The position numbers and the translations under genes are program-made. From Prosapia bicincta (lineage: Eukaryota; Arthropoda; Insecta; Hemiptera; Cercopidae), in assembly GCA_036971475.1 (NCBI GenBank), contig JBAIZL010000001.1:208672841-208736840 (forward strand): 64,000 nucleotides of DNA. The letters are read 5' to 3'. The notes under the pieces were generated by a model. The model did not search any database. It was given only the letters and a program-made list of their open reading frames with translations, and was not told where the DNA came from. Positions 31,185 through 46,345 of this stretch are shown here, one piece after another (the first letter of the stretch is position 1; every line of letters begins with the position of its first letter).

Positions 31185-31425
31185 CAAAGATGTTCCTGCC
31201 GGTCCTAGAGTCCCTCGTCTGGATTCCCTGGTCCATGGACATCGGAAGTCGCCATCCTTGGTTCGTCGGTGGTGGTTTTCCTCCATTCCCGCGTCCTGGA
31301 GGCTGAGACTGGAGCCTTCGTCCCTTGATAGTCCTAGACGTCGGAAGCGTTGAGGTTCGGTCCCATCTGGCCTGATGGCGGTCTTATTCGCGATCCGGCA
31401 TAGCGGTTCGCGGCACCTCGTATTA
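31185..31425. other. GC-rich island of unknown origin
   Basis: About 240 bases distinctly richer in G and C than everything around them. No frame stays open throughout on either strand. Such patches often mark inserted retrotransposon or gene fragments, but I recognise no motif. Confidence 0.4.
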
Positions 31426-34060
31426 AAAATTTATTTCAGCCTTTTTTTAAGGTCTTAGAGACCTAGTATATATAGCGGTGAAGTTACCCTACCTCACCCC
31501 TCCTGCAAAACTTGCTATCTTTGGATTTATTCCTTGTACAGGCAAGTCGGGCAACGAATCCGTTTTAGCTTGCAGAGTTTGATTATCATTTTTGGAACAC
31601 TGAAAATGTCTATTTTATTAAAACTGCTGTAGCTTTTTTGTTTTTTAAGTTTTTCAAATTTTGTTTTCACTAATGTTTATTCTGGCTTATTCTGGTTCTT
31701 CTAAAATGTCGATGAAAGTTCTACGTGGTTTTGTTCTTAAGTTAGTTTTTTTTAGCACTTAGAAAATTTTCGCCTCACTCCCGATGGTCAAATTTAGCTA
31801 GTTATTACAAATTTATTCTCTAATACTTTTTTAATTTAGCTTAATTATTCTATTTATGGTTTTATTTACTTCTTCACTCTTTATTATTCTTATAACTCCA
31901 AACTTGATTAATTTAAAAATCAACTTTATTACTTAAAAACAGGAAATTATTTATTTCCTACTTGTCACGGTATTTGAGACCGTTACAACGCGCGCGTGTG
32001 TGTGCGTGTATTTGTAAATACATACATATATATATTATCCAAATGTCTTTAATTTATCTCCAGTCATATTTAGTACATCCCCTTCTTGTCACGTAAAAGT
32101 CCCCAATTATTTGCATATTTTTTTCGTAGCTTTAAATTATCAAAATTACTTTCTGGGTTCATTATTTAGTATTTAAACAGATTTATAATGGAAAATTATG
32201 TTTGAGTTCCAGGAGATTTCTGTAAATTTTCCATGAAATACTAGAAAGAAATATTTCTCCATGAATAAAACTCCTATCATATAAATTGACAAATTTGATA
32301 TAACAATCGCTCTCCTCAAAGTATTGTGTAAATGATAATTAAAAAAATTTACAGATGAAAGGATCTTTTCAGAAATTAAAATTTAGAATTATATTTAAAC
32401 TTAGTAGCATTTAACGCATATTAAAGTTAAAACTTTTAATGCACTGAAAATGTTACTATATATTTTACAAAATAAAATAGGTGGCAAATTGATAGTAACG
32501 TTAAAAAAACCAAGAATAGATACATTTCCCTTGCTCTGTGCAATTGGGAAAAGAAAAGGTTTAAATGATGCTTTCATTAACGTCTTATTCACTAAAGGAC
32601 AAATGAAAAACTAATCAAATGTCTGAGAAACGAAGGGAGAAAACATAGGTTTACTGAAGAACATCCTTGATAGAAGCGGGACGGGGGTGAGCTCGTGATA
32701 GATATAGCTAGAATATTATTTTACCAATTTTTATTACATTTAAAAGTTATTTTTTAGCATATATAATGGATATATTTTAATGATTTTAAAAGTCTACGAC
32801 TTTAAGAAAAGTAGATTTATGATCAATCAAGTAAAGAGCATAAATTCCCCAAAAGGGGCGTTTTTCAATCAAATGGGAGTAAATATTAGGTAAACTACAT
32901 TTTTTTCACAGTATTTTAATTTATATGGATAAACAAAAAGAAGTTTTAATTTTTAAAGAATTATTTCTATTTTTGCAGCTGTAATATTTATTCAGAACTC
33001 TTTTATGAATCATTTCTTGTTTTTCATTTCATTTGTGTTTCACTCATTTTCCTTTCACATTGTCCTCATTTTTTAGGTTTACTGTTTACTTACTTGTTCT
33101 TATTTTAATGTAGTTTTCTGCTTTTTTTATTGTTATTGCTCATGTTTTGGAATAGCTAATGTATGAACTAAGTAGCAATATAAGTAACACTGTGTTGTAT
33201 TCCTGCAATCACAGCGTTATTCAAAATTTCACTTCATTCCACGATTTTTATGATTTTATTTATCGAATATGTCTTATTGAAAACCAACTAACCTACTAAT
33301 CTTGAATAAAGCAAATCCAACGTTGATATTCACTGCGAAATTCGTTTTCTATCTCTTGCTACCGAACGGCGTCTCACTCTGGGTTTTTGCTTCTTCTGCG
33401 GTTTAGGTAAATTTATTTTAAAAAATGAAAACTGTTGGCAACAATGAAAGAGAATATCGTATTTACGGCCAAAGAGGAAGCATCAAGTAAATGGAGCGTT
33501 AGCTTTGTTTTGTTAGTGTGTTATTACTTTGGCAATTAATTACAAAGCTATTAGGCCTACACGTGAAATTAATATTCCGTTAATTTGAAAAGCCTCATGC
33601 TTTAGTGATTGATGTGAGAAAACGTACACAAACTAAGACCGCGAGTAAATTTCTGATACGTCAGCTCATTAATTGCGGGTCTAATGCTTCTTTATAACTA
33701 TTCCAACTGCTCTATTACTGGCTTTACGCTAATGTTACCTGACCTATTTAATTGTTTTGCTATGAGTTCTGATACATTCAAAGAACAGCACAAACGTCTA
33801 TGGCAATATAAACTACGATTTATTCTTTAACTAATTATCTCTTTTGAAAGTTTAATAAATAATACCACCTCGGTAACTTAGGTTTAAATATTTCAAAAAT
33901 ATGATCGTATCAGCATACTTTAATTGTTAATTTTCTTTCTTCTACTTTTCATATAGCATTAAAATCTTCCGTGTTCGAATATGAATAAACTTTCCAAAAA
34001 ATTATATACAGATATACCAGTTGCAAAATTCTGCTATGATACTTTTTTTAAATGCAAAAC
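31426..34060. other. AT-rich sequence, nothing recognised
   Basis: A short alternating purine-pyrimidine run (CGCGCGTGTGTGTG) at about 31990. No supported gene. Confidence 0.5.
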
Positions 34061-34063
34061 AGA

Positions 34064-35018
34064 TTTCATCTATTGACATTTATTGTCAGTTAATCGAAGT
34101 TTATGGGGAAAAGTGTATATCTGTTCAACATGTTGGCAAATGCTGTAGAGAATTCAGTGAAGGCCGCACGAAAACTCATGATTAAGACCGGAGAGGAAGG
34201 CCTTCAGTTTCAGACTGAATTTTGGATAAAGTTGAAAGAATACTGCTTGAAGATCGGAGGATCGCCAGTAATTATCTTGCTTTTCGCATTCCTGAGACTT
34301 CCAACACGACAATTAATAACATTTTACCTAACAAATTAGGCAATCACAAATAGTGTGGGAGGTGGGTACCGCGAATGCTTACAAAAAACCACAAACAGCA
34401 ACGTGTCTTGCGACAATGTTAAGAAAACAAAGAAGAATTCATGGATTTCATTGTTACAGGCGATGAAGCTTAGGCGTTTCACTTTATCTCCGAAACCAAG
34501 CAGCAATCACGTGAATGGCGTCACTCTACTTCGCTCAAGCCGAATAAGTTTAAACAAACGCGGTCTACTGGAAAGGTCATGGCAACCTTGTTTTGGGACA
34601 GGGAGGACCTGCTTGTAATCAACGTTTTGCCTCATGGAACAACAGTTAACTATTGCGACACAATAAGACAAATGAGACGTGCGATCCAGAACTGCCAAAG
34701 AGGAAAATTGTCTAGTGGTGTGAGGCTTAACCATGTCTCACAGCAAACTCAAGAACTTCTGACAGATTTTAGCTGGACTGTTGCGTACTCCCCCCCTCCC
34801 CTACAGTCCGGACCTAGCACCAAGTGATTATCATTTATTCCCAAAATTTAAGGAACACTTGGTCGGTTTAAGCTTCAGTATCGATGAATAATTCAAGGAA
34901 GGGGTTAGGCGATTCCTCAAAGGTTTTACGGCAGAAATCTATAACATGACGATAGAAAGATTGGAGCATCGTTTTAAAAAGTGCTTGGACAGAAACGGTG
35001 ATGGCGTGTTAAAATAGA
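34064..35018 (+). pseudogene. Mariner-family transposase fossil
   Basis: A trace spread over several frames follows mariner transposase order. The HTH region reads IEVYGEKCISVQHVGKCCREF (split here as IEVYGEKCISV and QHVGKCCREF). Then come RRIASNYLAFRIPE, WVPRMLTKNHKQQRV, the first catalytic Asp in VTGDEA, KVMATLFWDREDLL, RRAIQNCQRGKL and the third Asp in YSPDLAPSDYHLFPK, with an end at CLDRNGDGVLK and a stop. The second catalytic Asp is lost: the usual HDNARPH segment reads LNHVSQQ. There are at least three in-frame stops and several frameshifts, one in a C run at about 34790. The order and the PSDYHLF signature place it in the D,D34D mariner group. A likely 3' terminal repeat (GGGAACCTTATTTTATGAATT) follows at about 35088. 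No 5' partner is visible. Confidence 0.85.
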
Positions 35019-35344
35019 GTAAGTATTAATGTTTAAAATGATGTATTACATTAAAAACAAACAAAAATGTATATTTTTAAATATAATGGGAACCTTATTT
35101 TATGAATTACTCGACTTACAAGGCAACATTTATCGTATTGATTAAAGTATATTAAAGGTGGTTTGTTGCTGTCAAATGTTAGAGCCCTTGTTTTACCAGC
35201 GACAATGTCCTAGGGCTTCCATACCTTGTATGATAGAGAATATAAATTGAAACTACCGAGTCCTCTTTACAGCAGATTCTAACTACCATGAATAAATCGG
35301 TCAGTTGATTTTTCTTAGCGTGATCATTCGGTTTCAAATAATTG

Positions 35345-35626
35345 TGACGATTCCAAAGAGCATATACCCATAGCTTGATCAATCCTCTCTAGGCGCTACT
35401 TCCTGTGACAATGGTGTCCAACTCATTCTCACCGGGATCTGCACCAAAAGAGTCCCATCAAGACATTTGTTGCTCACTATAAATCTGACGATTCCAAAGA
35501 GCATATACCCATAGCTTGATCAATCCTCTCTAGGCGCTACTTCCTGTGACGATGGTGTCCAACTCATTCTCACCGGGATCTGCACCAAAAGAGACCCATC
35601 AAGACATTTGTTGCTCACTATAAATC
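35345..35626. repeat. Tandem duplication of a 141-bp unit
   Basis: 35345-35485 and 35486-35626 are near-identical direct copies starting TGACGATTCCAAAGAGCATA. They differ at only a few bases, so the duplication is recent. No coding meaning is visible. Confidence 0.9.
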
Positions 35627-35629
35627 ATT

Positions 35630-37920
35630 AGTCATATACTCCAAGTAATTATTGTGAATAAATGTCTCTAGTTTCTTGGAACCCAATAAAAATAAATTTG
35701 TTATAGATGAACGATTATGCTATATATATTTAAAGCTGGAAGCCATGATTTTATAATACATTAGTTTTAAATGTCAGCTTCTAATCTTTTCAACGACATT
35801 TTGAATTTTACTTATTGTTAGAAGAGTTAGAAATACTATTGAAAACATCAAGAAATCAAATTTTGTAAACATATGGCTACTGAAATATGTTCATTTTCTC
35901 TGTAGTTGTAAGGTTTTTTTAATGATTTATTTAAAAATTAATTAAATCTTACTTATAATTTTTTTATTCTATTTTACCCTAAAAAAAATATAACCCTAAA
36001 AATGGCTTTAGGGAGATTGCTTCTTGGTCCTAAATATCTGACCATTGCTTGATATTAAGAAAAGAACTGTAATTTTATGCATTATAAGGTAAATGAAAAA
36101 TGTGGTGTAAACCTAAAGCAGCCACAGTATGTCTCATCTTTAGCAGGTGACAAAATAAATGTGTATGTAGATAACACAGAGAACGTTTTCGACTGACGAC
36201 AAGCCGTGCTAATTGCTAAACCACACAGTTTGTATATGTAACGACCGCATTGGCTTGTGACAACATTGCGACGATAACAATGACTGAAAGACCAAACAGT
36301 TCACGATTAACAAAGTCCGTATTTCATGCAACTACACATTTGCATTGAGGGAAGTGCCATTGTGGTGTATTTAGCATTATGTATAACTTACATTTGAATA
36401 TGTATCCAGGTATATTTTAAAATATAACAGATAATAGTTTTATAATATACAGTATTGTTTTTTTTTTTTTTTTTTTTTTTTTTTTTGTTTGATTCGTGTT
36501 ATATACCTATTTAGACGGACTTTTAGTTTACATCTTAAGAATTGATATAAAAACAAATACCTAGTAGGGCTTTCGGGGTTTTGTCTTTTACTGTATTTAT
36601 TATTATTATTATTATGTTAGTTACTCAAGTGCTGTTCACCTGAAATCACCACATGGCAGCCGTAGAAGTAATCTGGTAGTGATCTTATTTCTATAATTTG
36701 ATTTCTCTACATAATATTTACGTTATCAAACCAACTTGATCAATAACTATTCCAGTTAGCGCTATTTATTTGAAGTGGGGAAACCGCAAATGAAAGTTTA
36801 ACAAACTCTCGTCACAAAGTGAAATTTCAGGAGCTGAACTCAAATTTAATTTGTTGGATATCAAAAAAGGTAATTTGCTTGTGTTAGGTGAAGTTGTTGG
36901 TATTCCACCCACCTGATGGATATGCTTGAAACTACAACAAGTAATTTATAACTTATTTTTACTAATAATGATTTAATATTAAGGTTATGAAATTATTGTC
37001 TATGCAAACGTAAAGGTATTTCAAACTTATATCTATCAAATATTGTCTTAGGTAAACATTAAAATATTATTTGTATACATTAATAAAATATAGTTCTTTG
37101 CTCTCTGTAAATATTATTAATAACTGTATGTTTTTCGTTTTCAAAAAATATATTCATTATTTGTTTAATTGTAAATTATTTTCTGATAACAATATTATTC
37201 ATTTCTAGATATGATTTCTTCCTATATCAATATTTGTCAATATGCTGTTCATTCATTTCAGAGTGTTTGAAGTTTGAAGTTTCACTTATCTTATACGAAC
37301 CGCACTTTTATTTAAGGAGAGGGGGTCTGAACATTAACTCACGTTTATCTGTTTCTACTACTTTCTAAACTGTACCGGATGTTGGTATCATATAGGTATT
37401 ATGACTCTATCAACTGCTCCCCGAAAATGTCACAGGATGTTCTCTAGGCCCATTGCTTCTTTCCTAAACCTGTCGCTTCTGTTATTTCTATCTTTCCTTA
37501 AAGAACAAGTTTAAAATAACCATATTTCTTGAGGTGTCCCGTGATATGACCTTGTTACTCTAGTTTTATCATCTAGACAGATATTTTTTCATGAACTTCA
37601 CATTTATACCTTCAATATTGTATAGTACTAGAGTTCTCAATCTTTAAGGGACTAAGCCTTATTTTATAACAACGACCTAAGCTCCTCTCCCTTCCCATTT
37701 ATATTCGGTCAAAAATTACAACCTAAATATGAAACTGAAGCTGTTCAGTTCTATGAAACTTCATGTGGTTTTATTCAACATTTTATATAAATATTTACAA
37801 AGTATATGAATATATTAAACCATTAAACTGAAAACGCAGCAATCCTACAGTGGTAGAACTGTTTCGGGCAATGCACAACATATATTTTATAAAATGCACA
37901 ATTAAGACAAAAAATGTTTT
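35630..37920. other. AT-rich sequence with a 29-base poly(T)
   Basis: The T run lies at 36458-36486. On the minus strand it would be a poly(A) tail on sequence from about 36700 down to 36487, so a retrotransposed fragment is possible. I see no gene in it. Nothing else recognised. Confidence 0.4.
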
Positions 37921-37923
37921 ATT

Positions 37924-37926
<3 letters not shown>

Positions 37927-37973
<47 letters not shown>

Positions 37974-37980
37974 ATATTTA

Positions 37981-38051
<71 letters not shown>
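37927..38051. repeat. (AT)n microsatellite, interrupted
   Basis: Two long AT runs separated by TTTATATTTATATACTTATATGT-like sequence. Open frames here on both strands are artefacts. Confidence 0.95.
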
Positions 38052-38053
<2 letters not shown>

Positions 38054-38054
38054 G

Positions 38055-39300
38055 ATAGCGAATAATAATATTTATATTTACGTTTGAGAAAGGATATAAA
38101 AGGGTAGAATTAAACAGTTGGTAGAAGGTAGGTGAAACTTCTCCTGTTTGAGATCTATGAAAGGGCATAATTCTCGTGAGAATTGTTCCACTCACGATGT
38201 AGACCTACCCTCTATGGGTGTCGTAGGTAGAAGGATATGTAAAGGAAAACAGCTGCAAGGAAAAGTCCTGAGCACTCTAAGTTATTTAACTTGGAGGTGA
38301 TTAGGGTCACGTGAGGAACGTATGCGTAGTAGACGAGCGTTGTACTTTGTTCAGAGAGAGCTTTCTGTTCAACATCTTTTATTCTGTGAGTCAAAAACTC
38401 GCAGGCCTGCACCTAAAACCTCGCTTGCTAAAGTGATACCTCATCAGCTAATCACAGCTGTTGTTTGTATTACTTATATCAAAAACAATAAAATCTTTGA
38501 AGAGGTAAAAGAAAAAATTGTTAAATTTTCCTACAATTCAAAAAAAAATCGTAGCATTAAGGAGTTTGATTGTATTACTTTCCACAATAACTATTACGGG
38601 GTTCTTTTAAACTAAATTATATGTTTATATCATTTACGAAGCAGATATAATATTTATTTAAGATATAATATATTTTAATAATATGTAAAATACACGACAG
38701 ATATTTTAATGGCAAGTCCTGTCAATAACATGGGATAATATAAAGTAAACACAAAGTATGCTTATAAATGACAGGAGCGAAAGGTTTTAAAAGTCCCCAT
38801 CCCTTGTGTTTCTTCCTTTAGCAGTATTTTCTCGTCCAATTTAAAATCTAAGACCCGTCAGTGCAAATGACAACTGTAACAACATTAAGGCCATTTATTT
38901 CGTAAGTAAACTTTAGGCAATGAAAAGCAATTTACTGAACCCAAAGTTTGTTCTTTTAGTAATCGAGACAGACATTTGGCTTTCAGCAGCAGACGTTCAG
39001 TGTCGTAACACATGTTTACCAAGAAATAGAATATAAACGTACTTCCTCTGCAGGTCTCGCACTTTATTTCGTAAATCTCCTCTTAAAACCTTGTTTACAT
39101 ATCTACCTTTTAGTTTTATCTATCTACCTTTTAGCCTATTTTATCTACCTTTTAGTTTTTTTCATAAAATAATTATAATTTTTAATATTTCACTGAATGT
39201 AAAATATTTCAGTCATCTACAATGAGTAGTTTTCTACCTAAATATTATTTTTCATTATTTCACCTTCAAACTCTAATGAATTGTTTTATATTATTTGTAA
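38055..39300. other. Unassigned sequence
   Basis: A 97-codon frame at 38322-38615 and a minus-strand 66-codon frame at 38212-38412 overlap. Neither has a recognisable domain. Three copies of a TATCTACCTTTTAG unit lie at about 39101-39150. Confidence 0.4.
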
Positions 39301-39303
39301 CTG

Positions 39304-41774
39304 TTAATCCTGGAGTCGGGGCGCCATGTCTCACAGACCCGGGGAAGGAAAATTTTGTTGCCACGGTTGGTAGCCCTGCGTTAGAAACCCCTATGTCCAT
39401 CTAGCGGTCCAATATGAACTGCCAGTCAACGTCGAATTGTTGTCACTGCTCTACCTGTCGGTGTTTAAGATTCGGGTCTCACAGACTTGGCGCCCCGACT
39501 CGTGTGACAGTATTTTCTATTTCGGGTCTGTCAGACTAGGCGCCCACGTTTGTGTAACTATATTTTTAGTTTGTGTAAATAGTTTTCATCGTATTTAAGT
39601 GTTGTAAATAGTGTATTTAGTGTATATATTAGTTAATTTAATGGCATATACGATACTTTAATGACATGGAAATGGAAAGACAAAGAGACCGTGAACAAGA
39701 ACGGATTAGGGAGCTATTAGAAGAGAATATTGACGAAAATAGTGATAGTGAATTGATGGATTTGATATAGAAGAAGAGAATCATGTAGAAGTATGTCATG
39801 AAGATACGGATTCCGAACAAGATTGGGGAGATTCTGAACACGAAATGGAAGTTGATATTCAACGCGAACAGTTACAACCGATGCGACCATCTTACATTGG
39901 AAAAGACAACACTACTTGATGGAACATTCACTGCCCTCCAAAACAAGTGGTAAGAATTAGAAGAGCTAATATTATAATTCATTTACCAGGTGCCAAAACC
40001 AATGCTAAAAGTGCTAAGACCGCTCTGGAATGTTGGGGATTATTTTGTGATGAAGATATTCTAAACATAATTGTAACAAATACTAACTTGCATAACGCAG
40101 AACAAACGAGTACTTATACTAGAGTAAGGAGAGGTAAGCCCATGGATGTTATTGAAATCAAAGCTCTATTTGGGCTTCTGTATTTAGCTGGATTACTGAG
40201 AAGCAGCCGATTAAATACTAGATCTTTGGGATAGAGAAGGCTGTGGGAAAGAGAGATTCTGGCTGACAATGTTATAGGATCGATTCTTGCTTTTGCTCAA
40301 ACATTTTTTGACAGTAATGCTACAAGAATGGAAAGAAAGAAATTAGAGAAATTTACACATGTTCGAGAAATTCTTGATTTATTTACTACTAATTTCAAAA
40401 AGAGCAACACAGTTGGTGAGAACACTACATTGGATGAGATGATGTTGGGATTTAGAGACAGGTGTTCCTTCAGGCTGCACATGCCAAATAAGCCTAATAA
40501 AAACGGCTTTAAAATGTTTGCCTTAGTTGACGCACGGACACAATACATGTTAAACTGGAAACCATATTTAGGTATTCAGCCTGACAGTTCTTAAAAGCAA
40601 GACAACAGTCAAGTCAGTTTGGTTCTAAGACTTATCCTCCTATTTCTGGCACTGGGAGAAACGTGACTACTGATAACTTTTTCCCCTCTTTTTCTCTAAT
40701 TGACAGAATACTACATGAGCACAGACTCACAATAGTAGGAACTGTTCGAAAGAACAAACGTGAACTTCCACTAGAATTTGCGAATACTAAACAACGCCCT
40801 GTAGGATCTAGCCTTTTTGGATTTCAAGATAACGTAACAATTGTTTCCTATGTATCAAAAAAAAAGGAAAAGATGTATTCTTGGCATCAAGTATGCATTA
40901 TGACGATACAATAGACAAAACAACTGGGGATGCTAATAAACTTAAGATCATCACATACTACAATTCAACTAAAGGAGGAGTTGATACGCTAGTTGTGTGC
41001 TTATGATGTTGCCCGAAACACAAGAAGGTGGCCAATCTTCGTTTTATTTTCAATGTTGTATGTTGCTGGTGTAAACTCCCAAATTATTTTCACTGCTTAT
41101 AATCTCAACATAAACGAGTTTCGTCGCGTTTCCTTGAAGGAACTTGCATCAGAATTACAATCTGCTGACCCTCATCGAAGATCTCTGCTAACAAATCTTC
41201 CTCCCGAGATCCGCCAAAGACGTAAAGACGTTGCTGGTACTTCAATCCAAGTCGAAAAAGTGGACCAATTTCCACCCGAAACCAGATGAAGATGTTATTT
41301 ATGTTCAAAAGGACAGCAAAACTAAATATAGCTGCAAGAAGTGTTATAAATTTATTTGTTTAAGCCATGCGCAGTTTGCGTGTAGTATTTGTAACGCTAC
41401 AATTCCATGAGTAACTCTGTAAATGTTTCATTGCGGTAATTGGTATTTTGTCTCAATACTTTTCTTTGTATTGCAATAGCCAACGATTTAAAATATTAAC
41501 ATTCAAATAACTTAAATATTTTGTTCATTATTAGTTTTATAATTTTTCCTATATAATTACTCATATTGCATTATTGTTCAATAAACGTGTTTATTCACAA
41601 TATAATTGTCCATTTTTATATTATAATGTCCTAAATCTCTTCATTAGGAACAATTACCTACAAAAATAACGGTTAAAAAGTTTAACAAAAATAACTGTGC
41701 TTACATTAATAAAAACAATTATGAACCTGTGAGACTGGGCGATACAAGTAGCGGCGCCCTGACTCCAGGGTTAA
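39304..41774 (+). mobile_element. piggyBac-family DNA transposon, decayed but complete end to end
   Basis: TTAA target sites at 39304-39307 and 41771-41774. Terminal inverted repeats are CCTGGAGTCGGGGCGCC on the left and, in reverse complement, CCTGGAGTCAGGGCGCC on the right. Subterminal motifs of the GTCTCACAGAC type recur near the left end (about 39330, 39475 and 39525) and, inverted, near the right end (about 41727). Element length is 2463 bp, in the normal range for autonomous piggyBac elements. Confidence 0.9.
39665..41410 (+). pseudogene. piggyBac transposase fossil (DDE_Tnp_1_7 type)
   Basis: Order of segments: an acidic N-terminus (REQERIRELLEENIDENSDS), the YIGKD segment, RIRRANIIIHLPGAK and AKTALECWGLFCDEDIL. 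Then come LDEMMLGFRDRCSFRLHMP with the first catalytic Asp, GRNVTTDNFF with the second, VGTVRKNKRELPLEF, and YYNSTKGGVDTL with the third. A C-terminal cysteine-rich domain (CKKCYKF, then C..C near CSICNATIP) ends in a stop at 41408-41410. All three Asp codons survive. The frame is broken by stops and frameshifts at roughly 39769, 39918, 40232, 40594, 40911, 41005 and later. The largest open pieces are 39947-40234, 40328-40594, 40663-40914 and 40993-41289. It lies inside intact inverted repeats and could not make transposase as read. Confidence 0.9.
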
Positions 41775-42935
41775 AGATCAGAATTTTGTATTCAAATTAC
41801 GTGTAATAAATTGTCAGATGTCAGAACTGGTAGCTGGTAACCACCAAAACGTAAATTACTGTGAGTAGTACATTTACTCACTGGCTGGTTGGCGCGGATA
41901 ATTACTTTCTGCTCAGAAAATGTTGGAGATATACATTGCAGAATAATGCAAAACCTATTTAAGGATGTCTTATAAACAGAACAAAATTAGTAAAAAAGTA
42001 GTCAATTTGATTCTAAAAAAGTATCACTTGAAACAGTTTTAATCGCACCTGTGTAGCTCCAGTCTCCAATACAGGAATAAAACAGATATTTTAGGCGTAG
42101 GCTCAAACTCGTTCATCACTATTAGTTCAAGTCCATCGACGAATTGTAGAAAGTTTGAATTGTAATTCAATCGTCTTAAAAAGCAGTGCCTTACCAGAAA
42201 CCTTTGTAAGCTATTTACAATGGCAACGCCCGCATTATATTCACCAAAAACCTATTACGTTCAGTTGCGTCAATTCTAACAATAAAGTTACCTGCCATAC
42301 TCATGTCAAAGGACATATTCCGACATCCAACATTTCTAAAGCCGAACCCACAACAAACTTAACAATCGATTTAAATTGTTTTCACTTTAATATAATTGTG
42401 TTTGTTCCTCAGTTTACGAGTTAAATTCATGTAGATGTAAAAACAAACTTCCAAACGTAATTTAGTAAAGGGTAAAATTAATAGTACTGCGATAACTTCT
42501 TCGTTATGCGTTGGTAATGCTGTAGATTTGAGAAAAAAATATTATTTTGTGAGGTTGCCAGCTCTGCGAATTATATTTATTGATAAAAAGCGTGGTTTGT
42601 TGTTGCTTGGTTTTTGTTACTTTCAAAACTTTTCACATAAGTACCATACACATTTATATAAAACCTATGAATGGTACTATATTTTATAAAATTTATAAAA
42701 TAGATGTTAACATTCACTTTGATAATGATTAAATAACACGATGTGTTCGTATAATTTTTATTTTGAGATTAGAATATGTATATATAATTTGAGGGGTGAA
42801 TAGAAAACTAGGGTTCACTGTTTAATGCTTTTTTTGGTGCTGCGGTATCATGTCAAGTATTACACAAGAATAAGTAACTTACAAAAGTAAATAAGAATAT
42901 TTGTTTTTTTTGTCAAATTCTTAAAATTTGAGTTA
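41775..42935. other. Unassigned sequence
   Basis: An 89-codon frame at 42155-42424 has no motif. Nothing else supported. Confidence 0.4.
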
Positions 42936-42939
42936 AAGC

Positions 42940-43480
42940 CCATATACTGTAACGTTATTACAATAAACACGACAAGGCAGATGTATACAAGATTTTATGC
43001 AACAACTGTCCCAGCTTTTACATAGGACAAACAGGGAGAAGATATACCACAAGATACGAAGAACACGTAAAACAGATAAGAAAGACGCAACCCACATCAA
43101 ATTTCGCCATACAAATACAAAACACACTACACTCACAGACTGACGCCAATCTAAAAATCCTACACTACATCAAAAAAAGCAACAAACTTAACACAGTATA
43201 AAACTGTGAAATATACAAACACCATAAATACTGTTCACAACACAATCTAAATGACAAACTACTCTCCCAATCAAATACTATATTTGAGCACATAATAAAT
43301 ATCTACTCTATGAACAACAACACACCACAGAACAGAAATACACCACAGACTCACACCAACACAACCACCTGAGCAACAGTCTTGTCAGTAATTCACCACA
43401 TTAGTTATTGCGCTGACCTAGCGCGAATCGCTTCTGCTGAATAAATCAGTAAATTGTGGTTTTTTCGCCAAGTTAAAACA
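42940..43480 (+). pseudogene. Penelope-like GIY-YIG fragment (GQTGR family), best copy
   Basis: 5'-truncated PLE C-terminus. The frame through 42980-43372 reads VYKILCNNC, FYIGQTGRRYTTRYEEH, a variable stretch, CEIYKHH and SNTIFEHI, ending in TNTTT and TGA. The leading Gly of GIY is replaced (ADVYK). Tyr, the CxxC pair, the Arg and the EEH are present. One internal TAA interrupts it at about 43200. The sense strand is A/C-rich and G-poor, as in the main PLE cluster, but the sequence is a different family. The 3' tail follows with CCTGAGCAACAGTC, the hairpin at 43410-43424 and a TCAGTAAATTGTGG tail. Confidence 0.8.
43410..43424 (+). other. Conserved hairpin of the GQTGR PLE family, covaried copy
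   Basis: GCGCT-GACCT-AGCGC. The middle pair of the stem is G-C where the copies at 30428 and 60799 have A-T, so both strands of the stem changed together. Followed by GAATCG. Confidence 0.6.
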
Positions 43481-43923
43481 AAAAAGTATAAGTTAATACA
43501 GTGTTTATTATAGTGTGTTTAAAACATATTTTAAAGTTAACGCTTTAAATAAACTTTTACATTTTAAATCATAGAAAATTGTACTACTTTTTTGTTATTA
43601 CATCAGACAGATATTACAAAAATGTCTAAGATAATTGTACAAACATAGAATTATCTAAGTTTTGAGAGAAAACTTGCTGATTTGTATCGTTTTTGACTGT
43701 GATATTTAGTACTTTTGTAGTTAAGCCACCAGGAAGCGTTATAGAGCTAGAAAATGTTAACTTTGATGACAGGATTTTTATAATAATCATAACAATGTTT
43801 TATGATGTTTGTTTTTGTGATGTTTTATTGATATAGAACATTTGTATACCTTTGTTAATTTAGTAGGTTTTGTTTGTAAGTAATATGTTTGATTATTTTT
43901 ACATATATAACATGGTTTTATGG

Positions 43924-45900
<1,977 letters not shown>

Positions 45901-45916
45901 AAAGGCACAGAGAGCA

Positions 45917-46345
45917 CAGTTACACGGGTCCAAAGGCGTGTAGCACTACACTGGCCATATCTGCAGCTTTGTCCGTATAAAGGGTTTCCCTAGAACAGTT
46001 TAAGTCAATTTTAAATAGTGCTGCAATGATGGACGGGCAGTTGAAGAGAGGATCGGGATCAAGCTGTATCCCTGGGCAGTGCCTACATTCAGGGTATGTT
46101 CTTAATCCATCAGGCAAGATTTTCATGTCTTTGAGGTGCATTGTCCTCTGTCTGGCAATTGTTTTTGTTATTTCCCTGTCGAAGTTAAGCTCGGGAAGTG
46201 ATGATTTTCTTTGGTTGTTATGGCAGAGCTTCTGTTTTGCAACGGCATTTACGTCGGAAGATGTTGTAATCACGGGGGCTGGTTCGATGGTCCTCGCTTC
46301 CTTGTCCAGAGAATCGGCCTCTTCGTTCCCGGCTCTCGGGGGAGC
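45917..46345 (-). pseudogene. Non-LTR retrotransposon C-terminus (RNase H tail plus Cys/His motif)
   Basis: The minus-strand frame begins at about 46345 with AGNEEADSLDKEA, the end of an RNase H domain (the usual GNE.AD signature). It continues through MHLKDMKILPDGLRTYPECRHC and LDPDPLFNCP, a CxxC...C arrangement typical of the region after RNase H in several non-LTR clades, and stops at 45920. The usual His of the knuckle is replaced (DPL rather than DHL). The open part from its first ATG is 46273-45920, 117 codons. The 5' side is cut at 46345, where the sequence changes to a GGTGGCGGATAGGGG repeat. It is a dead 5'-truncated copy. Confidence 0.75.
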
